NCBI GenBank assembly: GCA_003649845.1
Contig: QMTB01000016.1
Coordinates: forward strand, 1 to 15,410
Direction of reading: 5' to 3'
Length of the DNA: 15,410 nucleotides
DNA from: Thermoplasmata archaeon
Lineage (GTDB): Archaea; Thermoplasmatota; E2; DHVEG-1
Below the pieces are notes generated by a model. The model was not told where the DNA came from. It saw nothing but the letters and a program-made list of their open reading frames with translations, and made no database searches. The translations under genes and the position numbers were made by a program. This document shows, in pieces, positions 5,636 through 13,995 of this stretch; positions within the stretch are counted from its first letter, which is position 1, and the number at the start of each line of letters is the position of its first letter.

Positions 5636-6354
5636 CTTCCTCCAATAGCTTTTTTAACATATTCAATTGTTTCATCATGCGGTAGAATATGAAAATCAAA
5701 GCTTTTATCTACTACACCTATCTCCACTGCTTCTGGATTAAGTTGTTCTTCAGTACCTTTATATAAAGCTTTTACTCCTAAGTCAATCGCTTCCTCCATA
5801 TTCATTCCTTCTTTATAGTTATCCTCAAAGAAACTCATTGCACCATTTCTACCAGAACCTTCACTACTTGCTTTATATTCCATAAATGCTCCAGAGGGAT
5901 CAGTTGAAAATAATCTTGGACCAGTTTCATCGTACCCAGCAACAAGTAGAGCAGTACCAAAAGGTCTAACTCCACCATATTGTGTATACGTTTGTTTGAA
6001 ATCACATATCTTTTTAACCAAGGTTTTCACTTGTATCTTCTCATTATATGTAATCTCATTTATCTGCGCATCAATCCTAGCTCTATCGATTAGCGTTCTA
6101 GCATCTGCAACTAAACCAGATGTAGCACATCCTATATGATCATCGATTTTGAATATCTTTTCAATAGATTTCGGTTCTATTAAACGAGATGTAATACGTT
6201 TATCAACAATTAGAACAACTCCTGTTTTATATTTAACTCCAACAGTTGTTGTTCCTCTTTTCACAGCTTCTCGGGCGTATTCAACTTGAAATAAACGCCC
6301 ATCTGGAGAAAAAACTGTGATCGCTCTATCATATGCCATATTCGCTGGTTGCAT
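5632..6354 (-). CDS. psmA: Proteasome subunit alpha
   Basis: Forms the outer heptameric rings of the archaeal 20S proteasome, gating substrate entry and docking ATPases such as PAN. The proteasome A-type signature is clear: YDRAITVFSPDGRLFQVEYAR within residues 8-28. GLVADARTLIDRAR and TQYGGVRPFGTALLVAGYD are the other standard blocks. There is no catalytic N-terminal Thr, as expected for alpha. The 240-residue length is normal. ATG 6354 follows a perfect Shine-Dalgarno GAGGTGA (6364-6370) with nine bases of spacing. It is the first gene of the operon. The N-terminus MQPANMAYDRAI resembles Thermoplasma PsmA. No beta-subunit gene is in this window. Confidence 0.97.
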   Translation of the reverse strand: MQPANMAYDRAITVFSPDGRLFQVEYAREAVKRGTTTVGVKYKTGVVLIVDKRITSRLIEPKSIEKIFKIDDHIGCATSGLVADARTLIDRARIDAQINEITYNEKIQVKTLVKKICDFKQTYTQYGGVRPFGTALLVAGYDETGPRLFSTDPSGAFMEYKASSEGSGRNGAMSFFEDNYKEGMNMEEAIDLGVKALYKGTEEQLNPEAVEIGVVDKSFDFHILPHDETIEYVKKAIGGS

Positions 6355-6399
6355 CTTTATTCTTCACCTCTTTCCAGATTTTTTTACCCTGCAAATACA

Positions 6400-6407
6400 A
6401 TTATAAA
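6400..6407 (-). promoter_or_regulatory. Promoter (TATA box) of the psmA-exosome operon
   Basis: The minus strand reads TTTATAAT, a strong archaeal TATA box. The predicted start near 6378 gives a leader of about 24 bases that carries the GAGGTGA ribosome-binding site at 6364-6370. No other convincing promoter was seen between here and rpo12, so the seven genes are probably one transcript. Confidence 0.6.
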
Positions 6408-6427
6408 CTAAATACTTTTGCCATCTG

Positions 6428-6432
6428 AAAAA
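6428..6432 (-). terminator. Possible oligo-T terminator after queE
   Basis: A T5 run on the minus strand lies three bases after the queE stop and before the psmA promoter. It is short, and read-through into psmA cannot be excluded. Confidence 0.25.
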
Positions 6433-6434
6433 CT

Positions 6435-7061
6435 TTAATGTTTCCCCTCACCCCATATAATCTTATGGATTTGTAAACCTAAATACACCTGTAGACCATC
6501 TTTTAGAATCCAATCAGCTAACCTACTTGGGTCTACTCCCCATACAGGTTGGAAGAATATCGGACAAGATACCTGGTGTTTATCTAAAATCTCCTTTGCA
6601 TACTCATAGTCAACTCTATCGTATATAATAAATTTTAACTGATCTTTATCCTTAAGATAAGTGAGATTTCTCATATCCATCTTATCTTGCATATGAGATG
6701 ATGGACATTTGATATCAAGAGAGATGAGAATATCTTTAAATTTAAGTAAAGGCTTTATGCTAATACTGCCGTTTGTTTCAATAGAAATCTTATAATTTTC
6801 TTCAGTCAATCTAGATATAAGATCTATTACATCCTCCTGTAATAGAGGTTCTCCACCTGTTATACACACATTTCTACATGGATACCTTCTAATATCTCTA
6901 ATAATAGCTTCTACATCTATCTCCTCTCCACCGGTATATGCATAAGTGGTATCACAATATGTACATCTAAGGTTACATCCAACTGTTCTAATAAAAATAG
7001 TTGGTATACCTGATTCTCTTCCCTCGCCTTGTAGAGAATAGAAGATCTCATAGATTCTCAT
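6435..7061 (-). CDS. queE: 7-carboxy-7-deazaguanine synthase (QueE)
   Basis: Radical SAM enzyme that turns 6-carboxytetrahydropterin into 7-carboxy-7-deazaguanine, on the path to preQ0. In Archaea preQ0 is used for archaeosine at position 15 of tRNA. The cluster-binding motif CNLRCTYC has Cys29, Cys33 and Cys36. The N-terminal YSLQGEGRESGIPTIFIR is diagnostic of QueE, GGEP (69-72) binds SAM, and the C-terminus LGLQIHKIIWG is the family's usual ending. The 208-residue length is normal. ATG 7061 follows GAGGT with six bases of spacing. No other queuosine/archaeosine gene is nearby; the neighbours are the proteasome operon downstream and a surface lipoprotein upstream. Confidence 0.94.
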   Translation of the reverse strand: MRIYEIFYSLQGEGRESGIPTIFIRTVGCNLRCTYCDTTYAYTGGEEIDVEAIIRDIRRYPCRNVCITGGEPLLQEDVIDLISRLTEENYKISIETNGSISIKPLLKFKDILISLDIKCPSSHMQDKMDMRNLTYLKDKDQLKFIIYDRVDYEYAKEILDKHQVSCPIFFQPVWGVDPSRLADWILKDGLQVYLGLQIHKIIWGEGKH

Positions 7062-7127
7062 TTTTTTACCTCTACATACTTTCTCTGATACCTTTATGAA
7101 GTTATCACTTAATATTCAATTGTTTAA

Positions 7128-7133
7128 AAAATT
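7128..7133 (-). terminator. Possible oligo-T terminator after the PD40 lipoprotein
   Basis: On the minus strand a T6 run (ATTTTTTAAAC) lies about 36 bases after the lipoprotein stop. It sits in the 107-base gap before queE and could also contain a TATA-like element for queE. Both readings are weak. Confidence 0.25.
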
Positions 7134-7168
7134 TTGATTTCAATAGATGCTATGCTAAGATAGTTTAA

Positions 7169-8131
7169 CTATTGTTTTATATAAGCTACATATATATCTG
7201 CCTCAATCATCTTCATATCTTTGGAGAAGAAATGATGAACGAAATATATATTACCTTGATCGTCAAGTGTTGGTTCACCAGCAAAATTAGATATAATCTC
7301 ATCAGGTGTACTCCATTTTCCATTTTCTATTTTTATTGACCTAAATATTGCTAGACCAGGATAACCTAGTCTACTCTGTCCAGTAAACCACAACTCATTT
7401 CCATCAGATGTAATAAAAGGTTGATCCTCATTTAAATCACTGTTTATATTTTCTCCAAGATTGATAGGTGTATTCCAAGTTCCATTGATATTCTCAGATT
7501 TCCATATATCTCTACCGCCGAAACCAGTTGAATTATCCCAACCAAAATATATAGTATTACCATCAGAGCTTATATGAAACTCTCCTATATCATAGTCTCT
7601 ATTCAGCTGTTCCCCTGCATTCTTCCAATCAAGCCATTCTCCATCTTTATATATCGCATTATATACATCCACCTCGCCATAGTTTCCTCCTCTAATAGAA
7701 CAAAACCATAATTTCTCTCCCTGCATAGAAGGACAGCCATCAAGGGATATACTTTTACTAAGAATAACTCTCTCAGGTTTTAACCATTGAGAATCTTGTT
7801 TCTTAGAATACCATATTCCAGTTACACCATCTATCATCTGTTTCTCCACTGGAACATTTACATCTGGAGTGAAAAAGAAGAAGAACATACTGCCATCAGG
7901 GGTTATAAAAGGTGAGTCCTCTAAACCAGCGGTATTTATCATAGAAGACATTGGAATAGGATCCTTCCATCCATCTGAATGTAATATAGGCGGAAACATA
8001 TCCATATCTGGAGTAATTTTAATAGCATCATCTGGAATAGCATCTTCTCTATCCCTAGTATTTTCACATCCCATAAAAATGAGAGATAGGACTCCTATTG
8101 CTACTATTAAGATCAGAAAAATTTTATTCAT
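7169..8131 (-). CDS. PD40/beta-propeller lipoprotein
   Basis: 320-residue exported protein. The N-terminus has one Lys, a hydrophobic stretch (4-20) and a Cys at 22 (IFMGC), which fits a lipobox with an unusual Phe at -3, so membrane anchoring by a lipid is likely. Behind it are at least five PD40/TolB-type blades, each with a core like FITPDGSMFFF (75-85): 132-145, 183-197 (FHISSDGNTIYFG), 236-250 (FITSDGNELWFT) and 285-298. Such propellers bind proteins or glycans in bacterial envelopes; in this archaeon a surface-binding role is inferred. A TTTATAAA box at 8155-8162, about 25 bases before the ATG, predicts a leaderless message separate from the upstream gene, 45 bases away. An odd run of five Phe occupies 83-87. 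Confidence 0.75.
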   Translation of the reverse strand: MNKIFLILIVAIGVLSLIFMGCENTRDREDAIPDDAIKITPDMDMFPPILHSDGWKDPIPMSSMINTAGLEDSPFITPDGSMFFFFFTPDVNVPVEKQMIDGVTGIWYSKKQDSQWLKPERVILSKSISLDGCPSMQGEKLWFCSIRGGNYGEVDVYNAIYKDGEWLDWKNAGEQLNRDYDIGEFHISSDGNTIYFGWDNSTGFGGRDIWKSENINGTWNTPINLGENINSDLNEDQPFITSDGNELWFTGQSRLGYPGLAIFRSIKIENGKWSTPDEIISNFAGEPTLDDQGNIYFVHHFFSKDMKMIEADIYVAYIKQ

Positions 8132-8154
8132 AAAAAATAGAACTAATAATGATT

Positions 8155-8162
8155 TTTATAAA
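8155..8162 (-). promoter_or_regulatory. TATA box of the PD40 lipoprotein gene
   Basis: TTTATAAA is a strong match, centred about 27 bases before the ATG at 8131. Transcription would start at or within two bases of the start codon, and no Shine-Dalgarno sequence is present, both consistent with a leaderless mRNA. Confidence 0.5.
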
Positions 8163-8176
8163 TTCCCATGCTACAA

Positions 8177-11100
8177 TTATATTTTCTTTGATAATAGTTT
8201 TTTAAATCTATTCGATAGTTTTAATCCTAATGGTATAACTATTAAAATAAGAAGACTTATTATAGCTATATAGAATCCAGTTGATAAACCCCAGTTGCAA
8301 CTAAGAGATACTTGATTTGTTTCCCCTGGAATAGATACAGACAGATCTCCAGTTCCAGATAAACTACCTACTCCTACCTCTGTAACAGCAGACATAGCAA
8401 TAATGAAAACCCCTATTGCAAGCAGCATTACTATAAATCCTATAATTGATAGAATCATAGACGTTCTTCTAAACCTATCTATCATGAAAATATTTACTAA
8501 TAAAGATATACAAACTATAATTAGAAGTAGAACTATTAAACCCATTGCAGCTGTAAATTCTTCTGGAATAGATGCAATCTCCCCGCTTTTAACTGTTTCT
8601 GTCATAGTGAAAGTTATTACCTTAGCTGGTATAAGCATGGTTTTAGTTGATGTAGATACTATATTATTACTTCCATTTAAACCCCACCATGGGAGGAATA
8701 AACTACTAAGTATCAAACCTATTACGACTAAAAATAAACCTTGATATATCCAACGTTTCCATAGTATAACTATGACTGCTGCGATGATTAAGATACCACT
8801 TAGTATAAGAGAATAGAAATGTAGAGCTGAGGGTTGAGATGTAATTACTTCAATGCTTTGATCACCTTGAAGTTTAACTGTTTGAGTAGCAAATGTTTTA
8901 TCATCTCCAGTTATAGTAAGTTTATATGAACCAGGTGGTATCATAAATTTTGTTTCACCATCTTCTATCTCCGCTGATAATTCTTTATCCTCTCTACTGA
9001 GAATTATAACACCGTTAGATACTGGTAAACCCATTGAATTCCATACTTTTATATTCAAGGGAAATTCAGCTGGAAAAACAATCTCAATAGAAGTATCCTT
9101 ATTTATATTGACAGATTCCTCTAGTGTAAAGGATTTATAGCCTAGTTTTAGATTATAATTTGCATGATATATAGGTGGAAACTGGTATATGCCTGGTTCT
9201 TTTTCAACTGCTTCAATAGTAGTTGGTTGAATCATTTCTTTACTATTAACCATCGGGTTAACATTTACAGCTGGAGGTAGACCAAGGGTGTCTTTAACCT
9301 TAATGTTAAATTTGTATAGTTTTATATTATAATCTCTCTTAACAGTAAAGATATGGCTTCTAGGTTTTAGATGAATTTCATCTTCAGCTACTAGGAATCC
9401 TTGATATAGAACTTGTAATGTATAGGGTTTTCTATTAGATGGTACTTTTAAATTAACGCTTCCATTTTTATCAGATAATGCTTCAGATACAGTCATATTA
9501 TCATATATTAGAGAGAAACATACACCTGGTATACCTTGATTGTTTTGATCAACAATATTTGCTTCAAAATATGTTTCTATACCACAAAAAATATGGACAC
9601 TAGTGTTATCCTCTACATCCACTATTTTAAATCCTATGAAATGCCTATTTTCACCTAATAGAGTATTCTCCTTGTAAACTTTAATTATATACCTCCCTGG
9701 TTCTACATCTGGGAAACGAATTGTCTTAAAAATAGAGCTATTCTTTAAATCAAAGACATCTCGAAGTATAGAAAGTTTCTCTCTAAAAGAAGCGTTTTTA
9801 TCTACTGTTTCTATACTTCCTATATGTAATCTATTTGGTGAACCAGATGATACGAAATCCTTCTCATGATACAATTCTACTGTTAGATAAGTAAGGTTTT
9901 TACCTGTTGCAGCAGAGAGCATAGATCCTAATGGAAAAGAAGGTGCCAGATGAATATAGGTGTTTATCGAGTATCTATTTTGTTCAGTGATCTCTCCAGT
10001 TTGTCCTCCACCACTTATCGGTTTTATTTCAACTAGTTTCTTATATATCGGTGCTTCTCTAGCAATAGCCTCATATCCACCGCTATGAAGTGTGATAAAT
10101 TCAACTGGATATGATATATCTGTACCTTTTTTAAGAATAGTATCATGTACACCTAATTCATAGGCGTTTTTCATCGCAAATAGATCACCGCTATCTGCTT
10201 CTAAACCTGGTAATTTAACATGTTGATGTACACTAGCTTTAACTTGTATACCATCAAAGGTACCATTTAGAAAACCAGTATTTGATTTAAATATCAATCC
10301 ATGTGTAAGTCCTGAATCTGGGTCATCTATACACATCCAACAGTCGCTTCCAAGATCTTGATCATCAGTTGTTGATAGTATCCATTCTGCTGGGTCAGCA
10401 GTTGGATCTGTTGGGAGATTATACTCTTTTAATGTTCCATCTTCACCTATAAAATGTATCTTAGGTAGTATTCTACCTATATTCATCTTCTCAATAGTTG
10501 CACTCCTCGATTTAATCGTTGATAGAATAGCATATGTACCTTCCCTCTCCTGATCACCTTTTATCTCACAGTTATCTAGAATTCTATGATGAGCATCTAC
10601 AAATAACATCTTTCTATCACAAGGTTGATAATAGTAGGTGTAGATGTTATCAGTTTGGATTTTACCATCGGGAGAGGTACCATTTATTCTAACTCTAACC
10701 ATTAGATTTCCATCTATCAATATTGATTTATCTACATCTTTAGCCCATTGAGATCCAGTGGTAGAACCAATAGGATTTATACTATAACTCATATGGAATG
10801 ATGCTATTTGCTCAGCGTTATATGTTTCGAATATTGTTGAATTAGGTTTTAGTTTAATTACAGAATTAGACATACCATTACCAAGTAGTTCCCCTTCCTG
10901 ACATACCCCATATATGATATATTTATCCTGCATTATTTTATAATAATCTAAATCTATGATTTGACCAGAAATTGGTTCATAGAAATAATGGTTATCAGTA
11001 ACAGATACATGGTCAGGGTAGTTAGTTTTAGAGACAGATGAATCACTATATCTAACTACATATACCTCCTCTCCATTTGCCTCTTTTGGTATAAGAAAAA

Positions 11101-11425
11101 CAATATTGCAAGCATCAATATGGTTTTCATCTATATGGTTTAAATCATAAACCTGAGATTCTAATTCATGGAAACCATTTTTATCTTTATATCCAACTAT
11201 TATAGAATTAGATGTTTCATTAACAACCCAACAGGGGTTATCAAAAACTATATGTATATCTATCGGTTGAAACTTTGCTTCCTCTTTACTAGTATCTATA
11301 TGTATCTCTATTATCTGTTCATATGGAAGATTTTCCTCTGCTTTTAATGGTTCAAATGCTATGGAAGAGAAGATAGAGAGGATTAGTATCGCTAGGAGGA
11401 AACCGGTTTTTATGTCATACACCAT
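8177..11425 (-). CDS. Large cell-surface protein with Ig-like domains and five C-terminal TM helices
   Basis: 1082 residues; no family recognised for the N-terminal half. A signal peptide is visible (hydrophobic 9-24, cleavage probably near EPLKAEE). A large beta-rich extracellular region with many Asn-X-Ser/Thr sequons covers about 30-865. Its C-terminal part contains repeated carboxypeptidase-regulatory or Ig-like units, each with a GxP turn: around 625-690 (NNQGIPGVCF), 705-775 (DTLGLPPAV) and 790-855 (NSMGLPVSNG). Five membrane helices follow at about 870-889, 895-914, 957-982, 989-1012 and 1048-1070. The tail LSNRFKKLLSKKI is strongly positive, so the C-terminus is cytoplasmic and the bulk of the protein is outside. 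The loop with LPWWGLNG is also predicted outside. ATG 11425 lies 25 bases from a TATA box. An envelope or adhesion role is inference. Confidence 0.8.
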   Translation of the reverse strand: MVYDIKTGFLLAILILSIFSSIAFEPLKAEENLPYEQIIEIHIDTSKEEAKFQPIDIHIVFDNPCWVVNETSNSIIVGYKDKNGFHELESQVYDLNHIDENHIDACNIVFLIPKEANGEEVYVVRYSDSSVSKTNYPDHVSVTDNHYFYEPISGQIIDLDYYKIMQDKYIIYGVCQEGELLGNGMSNSVIKLKPNSTIFETYNAEQIASFHMSYSINPIGSTTGSQWAKDVDKSILIDGNLMVRVRINGTSPDGKIQTDNIYTYYYQPCDRKMLFVDAHHRILDNCEIKGDQEREGTYAILSTIKSRSATIEKMNIGRILPKIHFIGEDGTLKEYNLPTDPTADPAEWILSTTDDQDLGSDCWMCIDDPDSGLTHGLIFKSNTGFLNGTFDGIQVKASVHQHVKLPGLEADSGDLFAMKNAYELGVHDTILKKGTDISYPVEFITLHSGGYEAIAREAPIYKKLVEIKPISGGGQTGEITEQNRYSINTYIHLAPSFPLGSMLSAATGKNLTYLTVELYHEKDFVSSGSPNRLHIGSIETVDKNASFREKLSILRDVFDLKNSSIFKTIRFPDVEPGRYIIKVYKENTLLGENRHFIGFKIVDVEDNTSVHIFCGIETYFEANIVDQNNQGIPGVCFSLIYDNMTVSEALSDKNGSVNLKVPSNRKPYTLQVLYQGFLVAEDEIHLKPRSHIFTVKRDYNIKLYKFNIKVKDTLGLPPAVNVNPMVNSKEMIQPTTIEAVEKEPGIYQFPPIYHANYNLKLGYKSFTLEESVNINKDTSIEIVFPAEFPLNIKVWNSMGLPVSNGVIILSREDKELSAEIEDGETKFMIPPGSYKLTITGDDKTFATQTVKLQGDQSIEVITSQPSALHFYSLILSGILIIAAVIVILWKRWIYQGLFLVVIGLILSSLFLPWWGLNGSNNIVSTSTKTMLIPAKVITFTMTETVKSGEIASIPEEFTAAMGLIVLLLIIVCISLLVNIFMIDRFRRTSMILSIIGFIVMLLAIGVFIIAMSAVTEVGVGSLSGTGDLSVSIPGETNQVSLSCNWGLSTGFYIAIISLLILIVIPLGLKLSNRFKKLLSKKI

Positions 11426-11446
11426 AGAATATCAAATAAATATTAT

Positions 11447-11454
11447 AATATAAA
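11447..11454 (-). promoter_or_regulatory. TATA box of the 1082-residue surface protein gene
   Basis: The minus strand reads TTTATATT, centred 25 bases before the ATG at 11425, predicting a leaderless transcript. The wider stretch 11431-11460 is very A+T-rich, so the exact box could be shifted by a few bases. Confidence 0.45.
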
Positions 11455-11473
11455 AATTTAAATAAATTACTAA

Positions 11474-11485
11474 CGTCTTTTGACG
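11474..11485. repeat. Small hairpin between the transporter and surface protein genes
   Basis: CGTC TTTT GACG is a perfect 4-bp stem with a four-base loop. On the plus strand it is followed by ATTTTTT and resembles an intrinsic terminator, but no plus-strand gene is present to use it. On the minus strand it lies 18 bases after the transporter stop and may mark the end of that message. Confidence 0.25.
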
Positions 11486-11502
11486 ATTTTTTCTAATTGA
11501 GT

Positions 11503-12960
11503 TTAAAGCAGATATATAAAAGGTATTAATAATAGTATGATTCCTATAATTGAAATTGCAATCCCTATTCTACCGAGAGCATATTGTTTAGGTAAAACCT
11601 TCTGTGTTATAGATACCACTCCTATACCATATAGTATAACGCCTATTACTCCAACAAACATAAGTGTTAAACTAAGCATAAGTAGAACGGATAAACCATA
11701 ATACATCATAATAGCTAACGGGATACCTGTTACCAGTAGATATACTAGCAGATAAAACATAAATCGTTTATAAGGCATTTTCCTAATCCTTGGAGAGAGA
11801 TTACCAACAGTTTCATATAACATTCTAGTAGCTGCTTCAAAACCTGAGTATACAGTTCCAAATAATGCAAAGAATACACTAATCTGGAATAAAGGTTTCA
11901 ACCAATTTGCTAAATAGGTGAATATAATTAATTGATTTTGTACAAGCCTTGTATCCTCTGGTAATATATGGTTGTCCGCTAATAATATTGCACCAACTAT
12001 CATATAGGCAGCTGATACAAGAGATACTATGATAAAAGCTATAAATAGATCAACAGCTATAGGTTTGAGAAGTGGCTTTATTTTACCATCAGACGGTAGA
12101 TAATTTATTTTTCCATCTCTTTTAAAATATTTGAATAGTTGCTGAGAAAATTCCTCTGGGTTATCTTCATTCTTAAATATACCCCATTTTTTAACCTTCA
12201 ACCAGCCTGTATAGCCAATTAATGTTATAATTGTAATAGTCAGAGTTCCTAGATAACCTAGCATATACAGTGATATAGGTGTTTTAGTTACAGAGGGATA
12301 ATCGTTATATACCCATGATGGGAAATCAGATGGTGCATCCCATATGGTAAAAAAATGTGGTATAATCTTAATTAAATCTGGTTTAAGAGATATAAGAGTT
12401 ATGAGAGCTCCTATTGCTAGTACAGCGACAAAAAATGCTTGAGAATATTCTAATAGTTTATATCTCCCCACAAGTGCTAGAAAAGCAGCGAATATACAAA
12501 AAAGTATACCCCATAGTAGATAATGTCCTCTACCAAAAATCCATTGTAAAGTTTGACCTAGAGAGGTAACTATAGAAGCAGTAAATATAGGGATAAATAT
12601 AATCATTATTACTATAAACAACCAATTCATCCAACCATGTTTTGTTTTAACAGAAAAGAGATCCATTACACCTATACCAGAGATCAGAGTAAATCTACAA
12701 CTTACATATGCTATTATATAGGATCCAATATTAAGAGTTATAAGCCATAGCAAGGTATAGCCTGCCCAAGCGCCGATTTGAGGTCCAAGTATAAGCTGCC
12801 CTTGTCCTATAGTTATAGATGCAACTATTGCACCTGGTCCAAAAAATTTTAGATAACCTATATATTTCTTTATAGAAGGTCTTTCTAATGTAATAGGATC
12901 TGGATCTGGGAATGTAACCTGCTCAGACATTTTATATTCCAATAGAATTTTTTTATTCAA
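11503..12960 (-). CDS. Divergent NRAMP-fold membrane transporter
   Basis: 485 residues with about 11-12 hydrophobic helices. The first reads FGPGAIVASITIGQGQLI (40-57), aligning with NRAMP helix 1. Where classical NRAMP proteins have the metal-binding DPGN, this protein has IGQG (51-54), and the helix-6 region (about 232-252, GYLGTLTITIITLIGY) lacks the MPH motif. It therefore belongs to an NRAMP-related branch whose substrate I cannot assign; Mn2+/Fe2+ uptake should not be assumed. A polar loop of about 45 residues (255-300) separates helices 6 and 7. The coordinates use TTG 12960, eight bases inside the end of the transglutaminase-like gene. ATG 12930 would remove ten residues and is also plausible. 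Confidence 0.75.
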   Translation of the reverse strand: MNKKILLEYKMSEQVTFPDPDPITLERPSIKKYIGYLKFFGPGAIVASITIGQGQLILGPQIGAWAGYTLLWLITLNIGSYIIAYVSCRFTLISGIGVMDLFSVKTKHGWMNWLFIVIMIIFIPIFTASIVTSLGQTLQWIFGRGHYLLWGILFCIFAAFLALVGRYKLLEYSQAFFVAVLAIGALITLISLKPDLIKIIPHFFTIWDAPSDFPSWVYNDYPSVTKTPISLYMLGYLGTLTITIITLIGYTGWLKVKKWGIFKNEDNPEEFSQQLFKYFKRDGKINYLPSDGKIKPLLKPIAVDLFIAFIIVSLVSAAYMIVGAILLADNHILPEDTRLVQNQLIIFTYLANWLKPLFQISVFFALFGTVYSGFEAATRMLYETVGNLSPRIRKMPYKRFMFYLLVYLLVTGIPLAIMMYYGLSVLLMLSLTLMFVGVIGVILYGIGVVSITQKVLPKQYALGRIGIAISIIGIILLLIPFIYLL

Positions 12961-13924
12961 AAACTATTTCCTGCCTCTTCTTTAACATTGTTTCTGGAAA
13001 CTTAGGTTTATACGTCTTCCTTATTTCCCTATCATAATTCTCCTCGCCTTTATCCTCTAAAATCTTTTTACCTTTCTCAATCATATTCAAAATACTTACA
13101 TTAACCTTATCAACAGTTGCTGGAGCTATCTTATAAACTAGTTTCATCATAGCATTAAGACCATATGGAAGAGATTCCAATCTCATAATAGTTCCAGGTA
13201 TAGCTGAAGTCCATACCCCTATAGAATCCTCTCCAAATCTTGTTATAGGGATACCACTTGCAGCTTGTCTCTCCGGAGTAGGTCCTACATCACATACAAC
13301 CCATTTTCCATCAACATAAGCTTCTCCCTCTCCATGTAACATGAAGTAACCCATTGCATCAGACCATTTTTTAATTAAAGGATCGACAACAAGTGTATCC
13401 TCCCATGCTTCAATCACAGTTAGAGAATACAATTTATATCTAGCTTTTATACCAGCTGCTCTACATAGAGCTACAAATACTGATATCTCATGTAAACATG
13501 TTCCTGTTCCTCTTCTAAGAGTATTCTCTACGCTATCTAACGGCAGCATCTCTAGGGTAAGCTTTCTCTTACAAAACTCAAAAGCTGCTTCTGCGAACTC
13601 TCGATCAGATTTCTTAAAAGCACCTAACTCATTAGCTAAAGCTATAACCTCCGGTGCTCTAGGATTACAATATAATGTCGGTCTAAGGTATTTTTCATCT
13701 GAATCACAGTACTTCATGCCCTCTCTATATTTTGGTAACTCATATCTCCTAGGAGGACGTACATATTGTGGTTTAAAATTCTGACTATTTTTAGTGAGTT
13801 TCCTTATATCACTTATATTTGTTATAAATACCTTTCCAATTGCAAGACTACCTGCTATAAGGAGGTTACGCATAGTCTTTGGAGGTATATATCCTCTCTC
13901 TTTTATCTCTCTTAACTTGGTCAT
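12953..13924 (-). CDS. Transglutaminase-like cysteine protein
   Basis: 323 residues containing a transglutaminase-like (papain-fold) core. The Cys motif RRGTGTCLHEISVFVALCRAAGIKAR (138-162) gives Cys143. MLHGEGEAYVDGKW (195-208) gives His197, and VVCDVGPTPE (209-218) gives Asp212, so a Cys-His-Asp triad with normal spacing is present. Archaeal and bacterial proteins of this type are usually proteases, amidases or acyltransferases; which one applies here is unknown. A mildly hydrophobic segment (19-37) could be a buried helix or a weak anchor, but it is no clear signal peptide. The C-terminal 60 residues are Lys/Glu-rich. The gene overlaps the transporter gene by eight bases, suggesting coupled translation, and lies 71 bases after the LuxE-like gene. 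ATG 13924 has no Shine-Dalgarno sequence. Confidence 0.8.
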   Translation of the reverse strand: MTKLREIKERGYIPPKTMRNLLIAGSLAIGKVFITNISDIRKLTKNSQNFKPQYVRPPRRYELPKYREGMKYCDSDEKYLRPTLYCNPRAPEVIALANELGAFKKSDREFAEAAFEFCKRKLTLEMLPLDSVENTLRRGTGTCLHEISVFVALCRAAGIKARYKLYSLTVIEAWEDTLVVDPLIKKWSDAMGYFMLHGEGEAYVDGKWVVCDVGPTPERQAASGIPITRFGEDSIGVWTSAIPGTIMRLESLPYGLNAMMKLVYKIAPATVDKVNVSILNMIEKGKKILEDKGEENYDREIRKTYKPKFPETMLKKRQEIVFE

Positions 13925-13950
13925 AATCTATCAAACTCTTTTCCATCTCA

Positions 13951-13959
13951 GATAAATTT
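13951..13959 (-). promoter_or_regulatory. Possible TATA box before the transglutaminase-like gene
   Basis: The minus strand reads AAATTTATC, 27-35 bases before ATG 13924, which lacks a Shine-Dalgarno sequence. A leaderless start here would make the transglutaminase-transporter pair independent of the LuxE-like gene. The match is moderate. Confidence 0.3.
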
Positions 13960-13995
13960 TTTACTGTTAATAATATCATTCTGATAATATATCAT

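Noticed and set aside
7083..7134. A defined promoter for queE
   Set aside because: Several A+T stretches lie upstream of queE, but none combines a good TATA box with the right spacing clearly enough to choose one.
7869..8744. Plus-strand frames opposite the lipoprotein and surface protein genes (7869-8273, 8403-8744)
   Set aside because: They are antisense to signal-peptide and membrane-helix coding sequence; their Ile/Ser-rich products are the expected complement of hydrophobic codons.
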